Shown: positions 16,887 to 26,604, numbered from the stretch's first letter. The stretch is 64,000 nucleotides of DNA from Sphingomonas_O antarctica (GCF_965137005.1 NZ_CBCRXM010000002.1:264858-328857); one strand, 5' to 3'. Made by a program: numbers and translations. The notes: a model not told the origin generated them from the letters alone.

Positions 16887-18839
16887 CTATTTCGGCAGGA
16901 GGAAGCGGATATTCTGCTGCATCCCGCCGCACGCCAAGCCGCCTTCGGGGCGAAAGCGCGGTTCCCAGCGGGACGACCGGATGATTCCCAATCCCGCATC
17001 GCGAAACACGAGCGGTGGATAGGCGATGATTGCGCGCGGGTTGGCGGTGCGGCCGTCGGGGGCGACGTCGAACTCCGCGCGCACCCACCCTTCGAAGCCC
17101 CAGCGCATCGCCTCCATCGGGAAATCCGCGCCGCTGGCCCCTGACCGCGTCATCGCTGGCTTGAGGTCGATCAGGCTGCATTGCTGTGCGTTCAGCCCGG
17201 TCTGGCCGTAAGTCGCACGCGCTTGTTCGGTCTGACCATTGCCTGCCTGAACATTGGCGAGGCGCAGCAGCGCTGCGGCCCTGAGCGGACTTTCGGCGGG
17301 CAACCGGCTGTCATCGGCCACCGCGCGCAGGAATGGTGTTTGCGACACGTCGCTGGAACGGCGCGATTGAGCCGCAATCAGGCGGATCGTCGCGGCGACT
17401 TCGGGGTCGGCTGTCAAATCCGGATCGACGGTCAGGCGGTCCAGCGCAGCCTGGTTGGATGACCGGCGCAACCGCCAATCGTCGTTCGCACCCAGTTTGA
17501 TCCGCGACAAAGCAATGGTCGCCCGAACCGACGGCGGTGCCGCCAACGCCGCGGCCAATTCATCCGCTTGAGCCAGCATCAGCAGCGAGTCGTCGCGAAG
17601 GGCCACCGGATCGCGTGCCAAAGCGATCATCGCCGCCAGCCGCCATGCGGGCTTGGCCTGCCGATCGGCGGCCACAGCCCGCGCCGCAGCCGCGCGGGCT
17701 GTCGGTGTAGCGCCATGAAAATCCTCGGCGCCATGCGCGGTCAGCCAAGCCCAGGCATGTGTTTCCATCGGCGCCGTCACATCCGCCTGGCGCGTGGCGA
17801 CCGAACAACGCAACTCAACGCGCGTCACGGCGCGAAAAAACTGCGGGATTGCTACCGCATTCGCGGCGCTCCAGGTCCAGTCATCGACGGCTTCGGCAAA
17901 CCCGCGTGCCGCCGCCGCGCCCGATCGCGACACATAAATCGGCGTCGCGCCCAGCACCGACCCGTCGTCGGTTACCGAGAATTCGACAACCGCCAGATCG
18001 GTCGGCAGCAGTCCCGCTTCCCCGCCGCAAGGTGGTGCGTCCATGATCGAGGCACTGGCGAACGAGCTTTTTTCAAATCGCCCGGCGCCCGTATAGGCCA
18101 GATATTCGCGCGCGGAGTCGGCATCGTGGTTGAGCAAGGCGGCAAGGGCAAGGTCGCTGCGCGTCACCACTTCCGACAATGAAACCTTGCCGTCTTTCAA
18201 CCCGCCTTGAGCCGCCAGCGCTTTTTTGAGCAATGTATAACCGCCCGCGACATCGCCGTGGTTGAGCAGGATGCGCCCGCGCAACGTGTCGGTCAGCGCG
18301 GTATCGGCTTTGGCGGTTTTGCTCGCCGGATCGATCATCGCGCGTGCGGCATCGGCGGTGGCCAGCGCCTCGCCGCCGTCGTCGTACATCGTGGCGCGCG
18401 CCAGCCACAATAACGAGCGGAAGCGGCTCGATGTCGTCGACGCGTCACGCGCCAGACGCATTTCGGCGGCACTTTCGGCATAGGCGTGGCGGTAATAGGC
18501 CAGCTGCCCGAGCGTGATGTGCGCAGCGGTCACATCGTCATTGGTGGCGGGAGGGGTCAGGGCAAGCAGGCGCAGCGCTTCGCTCGCCGCCGCGGCCGCG
18601 TCGGAATAGCGCCGAAGATTCAGCAGACAGGCGCTTTTTCGCGACAGCATGGCACCGCGAACCTGGCGCGTTTTGCCGGCCGGCGTGTTCTCCAGGCTCT
18701 CGAAGCTCGCCACGGCTTCCGCGCATTGCCCGGACGCGGCCGCGTCGCTCGCGTCCTGAAAGCGTTGCTGAAGCGTTGGTGCCGGAGCCGCGACTGGCGC
18801 GGCGACGGCGAGCAGGATCGGGGCGACGAACATCGGCAT
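16887..18839 (-). CDS. Secreted TPR/TonB-C-like protein of unknown function
   Basis: A 650-aa protein with a signal peptide (FVAPILLAVAAPVAA). Residues ~20-260 form TPR-like helical pairs with repeated Ala-rich A-A-A-S-E-A-L patterns. Two regions resemble the TonB C-terminal fold: AVVEFSVTDDGSVLGATPIY in the middle and AEFDVAPDGRTANPRAIIAY near the C-terminus, the second followed by a WEPRFRPEGG stretch. Sphingomonads carry several such secreted TonB-C-domain proteins, but the role is not known. The ATG at 18839 was chosen because it starts the signal peptide; the longer reading frame upstream is unlike coding DNA. It diverges from the thioredoxin-like gene 50 bases away. Confidence 0.7.
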   Translation of the reverse strand: MPMFVAPILLAVAAPVAAPAPTLQQRFQDASDAAASGQCAEAVASFESLENTPAGKTRQVRGAMLSRKSACLLNLRRYSDAAAAASEALRLLALTPPATNDDVTAAHITLGQLAYYRHAYAESAAEMRLARDASTTSSRFRSLLWLARATMYDDGGEALATADAARAMIDPASKTAKADTALTDTLRGRILLNHGDVAGGYTLLKKALAAQGGLKDGKVSLSEVVTRSDLALAALLNHDADSAREYLAYTGAGRFEKSSFASASIMDAPPCGGEAGLLPTDLAVVEFSVTDDGSVLGATPIYVSRSGAAAARGFAEAVDDWTWSAANAVAIPQFFRAVTRVELRCSVATRQADVTAPMETHAWAWLTAHGAEDFHGATPTARAAAARAVAADRQAKPAWRLAAMIALARDPVALRDDSLLMLAQADELAAALAAPPSVRATIALSRIKLGANDDWRLRRSSNQAALDRLTVDPDLTADPEVAATIRLIAAQSRRSSDVSQTPFLRAVADDSRLPAESPLRAAALLRLANVQAGNGQTEQARATYGQTGLNAQQCSLIDLKPAMTRSGASGADFPMEAMRWGFEGWVRAEFDVAPDGRTANPRAIIAYPPLVFRDAGLGIIRSSRWEPRFRPEGGLACGGMQQNIRFLLPK

Positions 18840-18889
18840 CGCGCAGGTTTCGGCTGGACATCGGACGCGAGTCAAGCGAGCGAATCCGC

Positions 18890-19309
18890 GTGAAAATGCT
18901 CCTCGCTTTTGCCGCTGCGGCAGCAATTGCCGGACAGGCAACCGACGGACGTGGCGATGCCGCCGCGATGCCGCGTCCCGCACTGGTGTTGTTCTGGGCG
19001 GACTGGTGCGCGCCGTGCCGGGCAGAGATGCTGGCTTTGCCCGAGATCGAACGCGCGGTCGCACCGCTGCCGGTCGTCGTGGTGCCGTTGAGCAACTGGC
19101 GCGCGCTCCCGGCTGCGGTCGACCGCCGTAAAATTCGGGTGCCCGATGGCGGCGGGTGGGATTACCTTGCCGCGCTCAGGATTCCGCCGGCATTACCGGC
19201 CGCGGCGATCGTCGATGCGCGCGGGGTGCGGTGCGCGATGCACAGCGGCGGCCTGGATGCGTTACGCGCCGCGGCCCTCGTCACCGCCTGCGCCTCAATC
19301 CGCAAATAG
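18890..19309 (+). CDS. Thioredoxin-like protein, exported
   Basis: A 139-aa protein with an N-terminal hydrophobic signal (LLAFAAAAAIAGQ) and the redox motif FWADWCAPCRAEML, in which WCAPC provides the two active cysteines. A cis-Pro is seen at RIPPALPAAAIVD. It would act as a periplasmic thiol-disulfide protein of the TlpA/thioredoxin type. The start is GTG at 18890 or ATG at 18896. Two extra cysteines near the C-terminus (VRCAM and TACAS) are unusual for so small a member. The 3' end overlaps the convergent E2 gene by 15 bases. Confidence 0.75.
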   Translation: MKMLLAFAAAAAIAGQATDGRGDAAAMPRPALVLFWADWCAPCRAEMLALPEIERAVAPLPVVVVPLSNWRALPAAVDRRKIRVPDGGGWDYLAALRIPPALPAAAIVDARGVRCAMHSGGLDALRAAALVTACASIRK

Positions 19310-20569
19310 CAGGACCGGCGTCTCGACCAGTTTCTTGAGCGCCTGAACGAAGCTCGCCGCGTCCCAACCGTCGACGACGCGGTGGTCGCAGCTGATCGAC
19401 AGGTTCATCAGCTTGGCACGGCGGATGTCGTCGCCGTCGAAAACCGGGCGTTCGACGATCTTGTTCGGACCGATGATCGCGACTTCGGGACGGTTGATCA
19501 CTGGCGTGGTCGCAATGCCGCCGAGCGGGCCGAGCGAGGTGATCGTCAGCGTGCCGCCCGACATTTCCTCGGATTTGGCCTTCCCGCTGCGCGCGGCGTC
19601 GGCGAGGCGCGTGATCTCGCTCGCCAACTGCCACACGTTCAGGCTCTCCGCGTCGCGGATGACCGGGACCATGAGCCCCGCATCGGTCTGCGTCGCCATG
19701 CCCAGATGCACCGCGCCCGAACGATGCACGACCCCGCCCTCATCGTCATAGCGCGCGTTGATCATTGGGAACTCAGGAATGGTGCGGCAGATCGCGACGA
19801 TCAGCAGCGGCAGCATCGTCAGCTTGGGACGGTTGCCGCGATTGGCGTTGAGATCGGCGCGCAGCTCTTCGAGCTTCGTGACCTCGATTTCCTCGACATA
19901 AGTGAAGTGCGGAATCGCGCGCTTCGACGCGGCCATGTTTTCGGCGATGCGGCGGCGCATGCCGATGACCTTGACGTCCTCATCGGCGGGCGTGGCACGC
20001 GCGGGCGAATAGCCCTGGCCGCCCGAATAGCGCAGGAATGCGTCGAGATCGGCATGGCGAACGCGGCCGTCTTCCGACGCCTTGACCGAGCCGAGGTCGA
20101 TGGCGAGCGATTTCGCCCGATCACGCACGGCGGGTGAGGCGAGGACGTGTTTAGATGGTGCAGCGGTCGCGGGCTCCGCCTTTGGCGTAGGCGCGGGCGC
20201 TGGTTCAGGATCGGTGGCCTCAACCTTTTCGACGGTCGCCGCATCGGGTGTCTCGGCATCGATCTGCTCGGCAACTTCTGCTTTTTCAACAACTGTAGCA
20301 GCCGGTGCAGGCTCTTCCTCGACTTCACCCTCGACCTCGATCACCGCGAGGGTGGAGCCGATCGGAATCATGTCACCGACTTCGCCCGCCAGTTCGACGA
20401 CCACGCCAGTGACCGGCGATTCCATTTCGACCGTCGCCTTGTCGGTCATCATGTCGGCGAGGTTGGCGTCTTCCTCGATCCGATCACCGATCTTGACATG
20501 CCACGCGACGATCTCGGCTTCGGCGATGCCTTCGCCGATGTCGGGCAAACGGAAAGAAAAACGGGCCAT
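19295..20569 (-). CDS. bkdB: Dihydrolipoamide acyltransferase E2 of branched-chain 2-oxoacid dehydrogenase
   Basis: A 424-aa E2 protein. One lipoyl domain (residues 1-80) has the lipoylated Lys44 in MMTDKATVE. A Glu/Ala/Pro-rich linker follows, then the E3/E1-binding domain (VLASPAVRDRAKSLAIDLG), a second linker, and the catalytic domain with its active site near the end, ISCDHRVVDGWDAASF (HxxxDG). It transfers the branched acyl group from E1 to CoA. Start at 20569 overlaps the E1beta stop by one base (TAATG), so the three genes form one operon. No E3 gene follows; the convergent thioredoxin-like gene ends the unit. Confidence 0.93.
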   Translation of the reverse strand: MARFSFRLPDIGEGIAEAEIVAWHVKIGDRIEEDANLADMMTDKATVEMESPVTGVVVELAGEVGDMIPIGSTLAVIEVEGEVEEEPAPAATVVEKAEVAEQIDAETPDAATVEKVEATDPEPAPAPTPKAEPATAAPSKHVLASPAVRDRAKSLAIDLGSVKASEDGRVRHADLDAFLRYSGGQGYSPARATPADEDVKVIGMRRRIAENMAASKRAIPHFTYVEEIEVTKLEELRADLNANRGNRPKLTMLPLLIVAICRTIPEFPMINARYDDEGGVVHRSGAVHLGMATQTDAGLMVPVIRDAESLNVWQLASEITRLADAARSGKAKSEEMSGGTLTITSLGPLGGIATTPVINRPEVAIIGPNKIVERPVFDGDDIRRAKLMNLSISCDHRVVDGWDAASFVQALKKLVETPVLLFAD

Positions 20570-21582
20570 TAGCTCTTCATCACCTTGTCGATTGCGGTGC
20601 CGATACGGAACGGACCGGGGAAATAGGCCCATTCGAGGCTGTGCGGGTAGGGGGTGTCGAAGCCGGTGCAGCGTTCGACCGGCGCTTCGAGATGATAGAA
20701 GCAACGCTCCTGCACCAACGCCGCCAGTTCGGCACCAAACCCCGAAGTGCGCGTGGCTTCATGGAGCACCATGCATCGGCCGGTTTTCTTCACACTCGCT
20801 TCGATCGTTTCGATGTCGAGCGGGAGGAGCGTCCGGAGATCGACGACTTCGGCGTCCACGCCCTTTTCCTCGACCGTGGCGAGAGCGACATGGACCATCG
20901 TACCATAGGTCAGGATCGTCAGATCGCTGCCTTCGCGGACCACCGCGGCTTTGCCGAGAGGCACGGTGTAATGTCCCTCGGGCACCTCCGATTGCGCGAA
21001 CTTGGACCAGGGTGACACCGGGCGGTCGTAATGGCCGTCGAACGGCCCGTTATAAATGCGCTTGGGCTCGAAGAAAACGACCGGGTCGTTGTCCGCGATC
21101 GCCGCCAGCAGCAGCCCCTTGGCGTCATAGGGGTTCGACGGGATCACCGTCTTGATGCCGCAAATGTGCGTGAACATCGCCTCGGGCGACTGGCTGTGGG
21201 TCTGACCGCCGAAGATGCCGCCGCCGAATGGCGTGCGGACGGTGATCGGCATCGGGAATTCGCCCGCCGAACGATAGCGCAGTCGCGCTGCTTCGCTGAC
21301 CAGCTGGTCGAGGCCGGGATAGATATAATCGGCGAACTGGATTTCGGGGATCGGGCGCAGGCCGTACGCGGCCATACCCACCGCGACGCCGATGATACCG
21401 CATTCGTTGATCGGCGTATCGAATACGCGCGTCTTGCCATGCTTTTTCTGGAGGCCGGCCGTCGCGCGGAATACGCCACCGAAAAAGCCGATATCCTCGC
21501 CAAGGACCGTGACGTTGGGGTCTGCGGACAGCGCGACATCCATGGCGGAATTGATCGCCTCGATCATGTTCATCGTGGCCAT
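20569..21582 (-). CDS. bkdA2: 2-oxoisovalerate dehydrogenase E1 subunit beta
   Basis: A 337-aa transketolase-like E1beta chain. It has VTVLGEDIGFFGGVFRATAG near the N-terminus, the thiamine-diphosphate contact region FADYIYPGLDQL, and the substrate-channel stretch RTPFGGGIFGGQTHSQSPEA typical of branched-chain enzymes. With E1alpha it decarboxylates the 2-oxoacids from valine, leucine and isoleucine. Its start overlaps the E1alpha stop by one base. Confidence 0.95.
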   Translation of the reverse strand: MATMNMIEAINSAMDVALSADPNVTVLGEDIGFFGGVFRATAGLQKKHGKTRVFDTPINECGIIGVAVGMAAYGLRPIPEIQFADYIYPGLDQLVSEAARLRYRSAGEFPMPITVRTPFGGGIFGGQTHSQSPEAMFTHICGIKTVIPSNPYDAKGLLLAAIADNDPVVFFEPKRIYNGPFDGHYDRPVSPWSKFAQSEVPEGHYTVPLGKAAVVREGSDLTILTYGTMVHVALATVEEKGVDAEVVDLRTLLPLDIETIEASVKKTGRCMVLHEATRTSGFGAELAALVQERCFYHLEAPVERCTGFDTPYPHSLEWAYFPGPFRIGTAIDKVMKS

Positions 21583-22865
21583 TATGCGCCTTCCCGAATG
21601 CCGGAGGCGGCGCGTTCGGCGCGCATCTGGTCGCGTTGTTCGACCAGATGCCAGGGCAGTTCCTCGAACACGTCCTCGAACATCGTGTCGAAGCTCTGGT
21701 GCATGCCGTGCCCAAGAATGCCGTTTTTCTCGGCCTCCTTCTGCGCGGCCTTTACGGTCTCGGCGAGTTCCTGGTCCTGCGCGTCATGCTGCTCGAGCGA
21801 CCATTCACCGAGACCGATGAGGTGGTCGCGAAGGCGCGCGATCGGATCGCCGAGCGGCCATTTGGTCGCTTCGTCGGCGGAGCGGTACGCACTCGGGTCG
21901 TCGGAGGTCGAATGTCCTTCGGCGCGATAGGTGAAATGCTCGATCAGCGTCGGCCCGTGATTGGTCCTCGCGCGCTCGGCAGCCCAGGCGGTGGCGGCGT
22001 AGACCGCCAGCGGATCGTTGCCATCGACGCGCAGGCCGGCGATGCCATAGCCCGCAGCGCGTGCGGCAAAGGTCGTCGCCTCGCCGCCCGCAAAGCCCGC
22101 GAACGAACTGATCGCCCACTGATTGTTGACGATGTTCATGATGACCGGCGCGCGATAGACCGTGGCGAACATGCACGCGGAGTGAAAATCGCCCTCGGCG
22201 GTCGACCCTTCGCCGCACCAGGTCGCGGCGATGCGCGTGTCGCCCTTGGCGGCCGAGGCCATCGCCCAGCCCACGGCCTGCGGATATTGCGTGGCCAGAT
22301 TGCCGCTGATCGAAAAGAACGCGCCCTCGATCGTCGAATACATGATCGGCAGCTGGCGCCCCTTCAGCCGGTCGCCCTTGTTCGAATAAATCTGGTTCAT
22401 CATATCGACCAGGGACCAGTCGCGCGCGATCAAAATGCCCTGCTGACGATAGCTCGGGAAGCACATATCGTCGCGCTGCAGGGCGAATGTCGCACCGACG
22501 CTGACCGCCTCTTCGCCCGTCGACTTCATGTAGAAACTGGTCTTGCCCTGACGCTGGGCGCGGAACATGCGGGCGTCGAACGCGCGGGTCAGCGCCATCG
22601 AGCGCAGCATCTTGCGCAGCGTGTCGGGCGACAGGCGCGGATCCCATGGGCCGATCGCGCGTGCATCGTCATCGAGCACGCGCACGAGGCCATAGACCAT
22701 GTCGCGCATCTCGGCGGCGGGTGCGGCGCTGTCGGGACGCGGGGTCTGTCCCGCCGGGAGCACGCCGATGTCCGAGAAATCGGCCTCGTCACCCGGGCGA
22801 TAACGCGGCTCCGGAACATGCAGTGTCAGGGGCGCCAGATTGGGGCGCGGCGAATCGGCGTTCAA
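21582..22865 (-). CDS. bkdA1: 2-oxoisovalerate dehydrogenase E1 subunit alpha
   Basis: A 427-aa E1alpha chain. The thiamine-diphosphate motif is seen as AATWCGEGSTAEGDFHSA through to IVNNQWAISS, and the phosphorylation-loop region as YRAEGHSTSDDPSAYRS. FYMKSTGEEAVSVGATFAL is also characteristic. The start is uncertain: TTG at 22865 has GGAGAG a few bases upstream, while GTG at 22877 adds four residues; I prefer the TTG because of the ribosome site. The frame stays open far upstream antisense to the glycosyltransferase, but only this part is coding. It is the first gene of the bkd operon and diverges from the GT4 gene across 147 bases. Confidence 0.93.
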   Translation of the reverse strand: MNADSPRPNLAPLTLHVPEPRYRPGDEADFSDIGVLPAGQTPRPDSAAPAAEMRDMVYGLVRVLDDDARAIGPWDPRLSPDTLRKMLRSMALTRAFDARMFRAQRQGKTSFYMKSTGEEAVSVGATFALQRDDMCFPSYRQQGILIARDWSLVDMMNQIYSNKGDRLKGRQLPIMYSTIEGAFFSISGNLATQYPQAVGWAMASAAKGDTRIAATWCGEGSTAEGDFHSACMFATVYRAPVIMNIVNNQWAISSFAGFAGGEATTFAARAAGYGIAGLRVDGNDPLAVYAATAWAAERARTNHGPTLIEHFTYRAEGHSTSDDPSAYRSADEATKWPLGDPIARLRDHLIGLGEWSLEQHDAQDQELAETVKAAQKEAEKNGILGHGMHQSFDTMFEDVFEELPWHLVEQRDQMRAERAASGIREGA

Positions 22866-23012
22866 ATCTCTCTCCACGGATAGCCCAATGGACCGGACCG
22901 CTGCGGAGTTCCAGCCACCGCCATTTGCCACTTGCAAAGGCCCATGGTGCGGCGCAGCATGCAGGAACGGATTTACGAGTCCTTCGTTCATTGAGGCGAA
23001 AGGTCGTTGTTG

Positions 23013-25298
23013 ATGAGTATGGCAGTTTCTGGTCAGTTTTCGGGGGTTCTTGATAAGGATCAATCGACACCCCGTCGAATCGCCTTGATCGGAAACGCTC
23101 TGCCGCGTCGTTGTGGCATCGCAACATTCACGACCGACATCTTCACTGCCTTTCGCAATCGTTTTCCTGACATCGAGATCGACATTTGGGCGATGAACGA
23201 TCGGCCCGATGGTTACGATTATCCGGCAGAGGTCGTCGGCACGATCGATCAGGACGATCGCGTCAGCTATTCGATTGCCGCGCAGGCCATCACGGCGTCG
23301 GGCGTGGACATGATATGGCTGCAGCACGAATACGGCATCTTCGGTGGTTCGGCGGGCGAGCACATCCTTTATCTGCTCGACCAGACCGATTTGCCGCTGG
23401 CGACACACGTCCACACGGTGTTGTCCGATCCCGACCCCGATCAACGGCGCGTCATGGAGCGTCTGGTTGCGCGGTCGGCGCGCCTGATCGTCATGAGCAC
23501 GCTCGGCCGCGACCTGCTGATTTCGCATTACGGCGCGCGCCCGGATCAGGTCGCGGTGATCCCGCATGGCATTCCCGACCGTTCGTTCGGCGAGACGGCG
23601 ACGATGAAGGCGCGGTTCGGTTTCGGTAACCGCCCGGTCATTTTGACGTTTGGTCTGTTGTCGCCGGGCAAAGGCATCGACACGATGATCGCGGCAATGC
23701 CGACGATCGTCGCGGCCCAGCCCGATGCATTGTACGTGGTGCTCGGCGCGACGCACCCCAATCTCGTCGCGCACGAAGGCGAAGCATATCGCGACCGCCT
23801 GATTGCGCAGACCGAAAAGCTGGGCGTGTCGGACAATGTCCGCTTCATCGACGCATTCGTCGAAACCGACGAATTGCTCGATTATATCGCAGCTGCCGAT
23901 ATTTACGTGACGCCGTATCTCAACCCGGCGCAGGTGACGTCGGGCACGCTGGCTTATGCCGTCGGGCTGGGCAAGGTGGTCGTCTCGACGCCCTATGTTC
24001 ATGCGCGTGAATTGCTCGCCGATGGAGTTGGCGAGCTCGTGCCGTTCGGTGACAGCGCGGCATTCGCCGACATAATCTCGGGATTGCTCAGCGATCCGGC
24101 GCGGATGGCGACGCTTGCGGCGCGGACCTATGCGCTGGGCCGCACGATGATCTGGCCGCGGCTGGCCGAAGCATCGCTCGCGGCCTTCTCCGGTCTGGCG
24201 GGGCCGAAGATCGCAGCGCCAAAGGTGTCGAGCCCGATCATGCGGACGATCGGCACGGCGGCGATCACGCGGATGACCGACGATACCGGCATGTTCCAGC
24301 ATTCGCGGCTCGGCGTGCCCGACCGGGCGCATGGCTATTGCATCGATGACAATGCGCGTGCGCTGATCTGGGCCGTGCGCGCCACGGGCGTCGAGCCGGA
24401 AAAGCGGGCCAAATGGCTCGCAACCTATTCCGGGTTCATCGACGGCGCGTGGAACCCGGCGCTCGCGACGTTCCGCAACTTCATGGCGTTCGATCGCCGC
24501 TGGCTCGAGGATCGCGGTTCGGATGACAGTGTCGGTCGTACCATGTGGGCGCTGGGCGTAACGGCGGCGGAAAGCGATGATGCCAGCCTGCGCGAATGGG
24601 CGATGGGGCTGTACGAGCAAGCCTTGCCAACCGCGGCGAAGATCGAGTCGATCCACGCGCGCGCCTTCATCATCCTGGGTGGCGCGGCCGTGCTGGCCAA
24701 AAGCGAGCATCGTTTCACGCGTCAGTTGCTCGAGCGGTTTGCGGGCGAACTGGCCTCGCTGGTTGCAGCGGAACGACGGCCCGATTGGGCATGGTTCGAA
24801 ATCGTGCTGGCGTATGACAATTGCCGCCTGCCCGAAGCGCTGATCGCAGCGGGACGCGTGCTCGACCGAAAGGACTGGGTGCAGACCGGCCTCGCGACGC
24901 TCGACTGGATTGCCGAAAAGCAGACGTCCGAACGCGGTCATTTCCGTCCAGTCGGACATGAAAGCTTCGGTCGCGAATATGCCGAGCCGTTGCCGTTCGA
25001 CCAGCAGCCGCTTGAGGCCTGGGCGACGATCGACGCTTGCGCCGCCGCCTTGTCGGTGACCAACGATGCGAAGTGGCGCGACCGCGCGCTGTCGGCGTGG
25101 CGCTGGTATCTTGGCGACAATGACGTCGGCGTCCCGCTGGGCGATCCGGCGACGGGCGAATGCTTTGACGGCCTTCATCCGACTTGCGTCAATCGCAATC
25201 GTGGTGCGGAATCGATCCTGTCGTTCCAACTCGCGGCGCAAGCCATGGCGGCAATCATGCCGCGCGAAAACCGCGCTTTGCACTTGGCGGCTGCGTAA
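23013..25298 (+). CDS. Two-domain GT4 glycosyltransferase with C-terminal helical domain
   Basis: A 761-aa protein. Residues ~20-400 are a GT-B glycosyltransferase of family 4: ALPRRCGIATFTTDIFTAF at the N-terminus, then ILTFGLLSPGKGIDTMI and the donor-binding end of the fold with NPAQVTSGTLAYAVGLGKVV. Residues ~410-760 form a second, Trp-rich, probably all-helical domain with GYCIDDNARALIWAVRAT near residue 441 and HPTCVNRNRGAESILSF at its end; it looks like an (alpha/alpha)6 barrel but I cannot assign it. The next gene, 21 bases on, is GH130, so the pair probably makes or turns over a mannose-containing glycan. The sugar donor is not readable. ATG at 23013 is preferred to the TTG at 23007. 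Confidence 0.85.
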   Translation: MSMAVSGQFSGVLDKDQSTPRRIALIGNALPRRCGIATFTTDIFTAFRNRFPDIEIDIWAMNDRPDGYDYPAEVVGTIDQDDRVSYSIAAQAITASGVDMIWLQHEYGIFGGSAGEHILYLLDQTDLPLATHVHTVLSDPDPDQRRVMERLVARSARLIVMSTLGRDLLISHYGARPDQVAVIPHGIPDRSFGETATMKARFGFGNRPVILTFGLLSPGKGIDTMIAAMPTIVAAQPDALYVVLGATHPNLVAHEGEAYRDRLIAQTEKLGVSDNVRFIDAFVETDELLDYIAAADIYVTPYLNPAQVTSGTLAYAVGLGKVVVSTPYVHARELLADGVGELVPFGDSAAFADIISGLLSDPARMATLAARTYALGRTMIWPRLAEASLAAFSGLAGPKIAAPKVSSPIMRTIGTAAITRMTDDTGMFQHSRLGVPDRAHGYCIDDNARALIWAVRATGVEPEKRAKWLATYSGFIDGAWNPALATFRNFMAFDRRWLEDRGSDDSVGRTMWALGVTAAESDDASLREWAMGLYEQALPTAAKIESIHARAFIILGGAAVLAKSEHRFTRQLLERFAGELASLVAAERRPDWAWFEIVLAYDNCRLPEALIAAGRVLDRKDWVQTGLATLDWIAEKQTSERGHFRPVGHESFGREYAEPLPFDQQPLEAWATIDACAAALSVTNDAKWRDRALSAWRWYLGDNDVGVPLGDPATGECFDGLHPTCVNRNRGAESILSFQLAAQAMAAIMPRENRALHLAAA

Positions 25299-25319
25299 CA
25301 ATCCGCCACCACGGTGGGG

Positions 25320-26591
25320 ATGCTCAAGATTTACCAGCCGCCGCTGAAGCTCCGCGCCGATCCCTCGCGCGTTGTGGTTCGACCGTTTCACCTGCCGCGC
25401 ACGCCCGAGCAGGACCGAACCAAGCGTATCTTCGACGCCGTCCGTGCCATGGACATGCGCACCGCGCGCGCCGAGCTGTCGATCGTCCAGCGCGATTTCG
25501 GGATGCGCCACTGGCAGACGCAGAAGGTCTTTCTCCACCGCTTTGCGCAGGTCGCGACGGATATGGGTATCGATACCGAAAGCGTGCGCGAGGAAAAGCG
25601 CCTGCTGATCGGCGCCTATCTGTGTCACGAATATAGTTATGCCGCCGCTGCGCTGATGAACCCCAGCGTGACGAAGCACCCCGACCAGACCGGTCTGGCG
25701 CCAGGCAGCATGCGCTTCGTCATGTCGCTGCGGGCGGTAGGCGAGGGTCACATCTCTTCGGTCGCGTTTCGCGAAGGTATTGTCAGCGAGCGTGAAATCC
25801 AGCTCATGCCGCAACCGCCCTTTGCCACCGCCGCCAATTCGCACGGACATCTGGCGGAGGATTTCGAAGGGGCGGTCACCATCCGTCGCAACGACGACAG
25901 CACCTTGTCGGGCACCGTGTTGTTCCCCGTCACGGCGGCACAGCGCAACGGTCTCGAGGATTTGCGCATTACGCATTTCACTCATGACGATGGCGAAGGC
26001 GAGTGGCTGGGCACCTACACCGCTTATTCGGGGCGCGAGATTCAGTCCGAAATGTTGCGGACCAAGGATTTCCACAAGTTCGACCTGATACCGATGCAGG
26101 GTCGCGCCGCCCGCAACAAGGGCATGGCGTTGTTCCCGCGCATGGTGAACGGCAAATATATGATGATCGGCCGGCAGGACGGCGAGAATCTGTACCTGCT
26201 CCAGTCGGATGAGCTCGGGCATTGGGACGATGAGGGCATCCGCATCCTCGGCCCGCGTTTCCCGTGGGAACTGGTCCAGATGGGCAATTGCGGTCCGCCG
26301 ATCGAACTCGACGAGGGTTGGTTGCTGCTGACCCACGGCGTTGGCGCGATGCGCAAATATTCGATCGGCGCGGCGTTGCTCGACAAGAACGATCCGTCGA
26401 AAGTGCTCGGCCGGACGTTCGAGCCGATCATCTCGGCGGCGGACGAGGACCGCGAGGGGTATGTTCCCAACGTCGTCTACACCTGCGGCGCAATCCGTGT
26501 CGGCGACGATCTGTTCATGCCCTATGGCGTTGCCGATTCGAGCGTTGCATTCGCCTTCGTGCCGATCAAGGGACTACTTGAATCGATGTAA
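25320..26591 (+). CDS. GH130 family glycoside phosphorylase-like enzyme
   Basis: A 423-aa five-bladed propeller of family GH130, whose known members phosphorolyse or hydrolyse beta-mannosides. Family traits include MNPSVTKHPDQTGLAPGS, FVMSLRAVGEGHISSVAFR, KGMALFPRMVNGKYMMIGRQ and the late segment GNCGPPIELDEGWLLLTHGV. A helical N-terminal extension of about 100 residues precedes the propeller. GTG at 25314 is an alternative start. It follows the GT4 gene and precedes an S9 peptidase gene by 13 bases. Whether it releases mannose 1-phosphate or is a hydrolase depends on phosphate-binding residues that I cannot place with confidence. Confidence 0.87.
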   Translation: MLKIYQPPLKLRADPSRVVVRPFHLPRTPEQDRTKRIFDAVRAMDMRTARAELSIVQRDFGMRHWQTQKVFLHRFAQVATDMGIDTESVREEKRLLIGAYLCHEYSYAAAALMNPSVTKHPDQTGLAPGSMRFVMSLRAVGEGHISSVAFREGIVSEREIQLMPQPPFATAANSHGHLAEDFEGAVTIRRNDDSTLSGTVLFPVTAAQRNGLEDLRITHFTHDDGEGEWLGTYTAYSGREIQSEMLRTKDFHKFDLIPMQGRAARNKGMALFPRMVNGKYMMIGRQDGENLYLLQSDELGHWDDEGIRILGPRFPWELVQMGNCGPPIELDEGWLLLTHGVGAMRKYSIGAALLDKNDPSKVLGRTFEPIISAADEDREGYVPNVVYTCGAIRVGDDLFMPYGVADSSVAFAFVPIKGLLESM

Positions 26592-26604
26592 TGGAGCGGT
26601 CTGA

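Noticed and set aside
22878..26336. Very long open minus-strand frame antisense to the GT4 and GH130 genes
   Set aside because: Only the part below 22865 has E1alpha similarity. The rest is the open antisense frame common in high-GC genes, rich in Arg and His.
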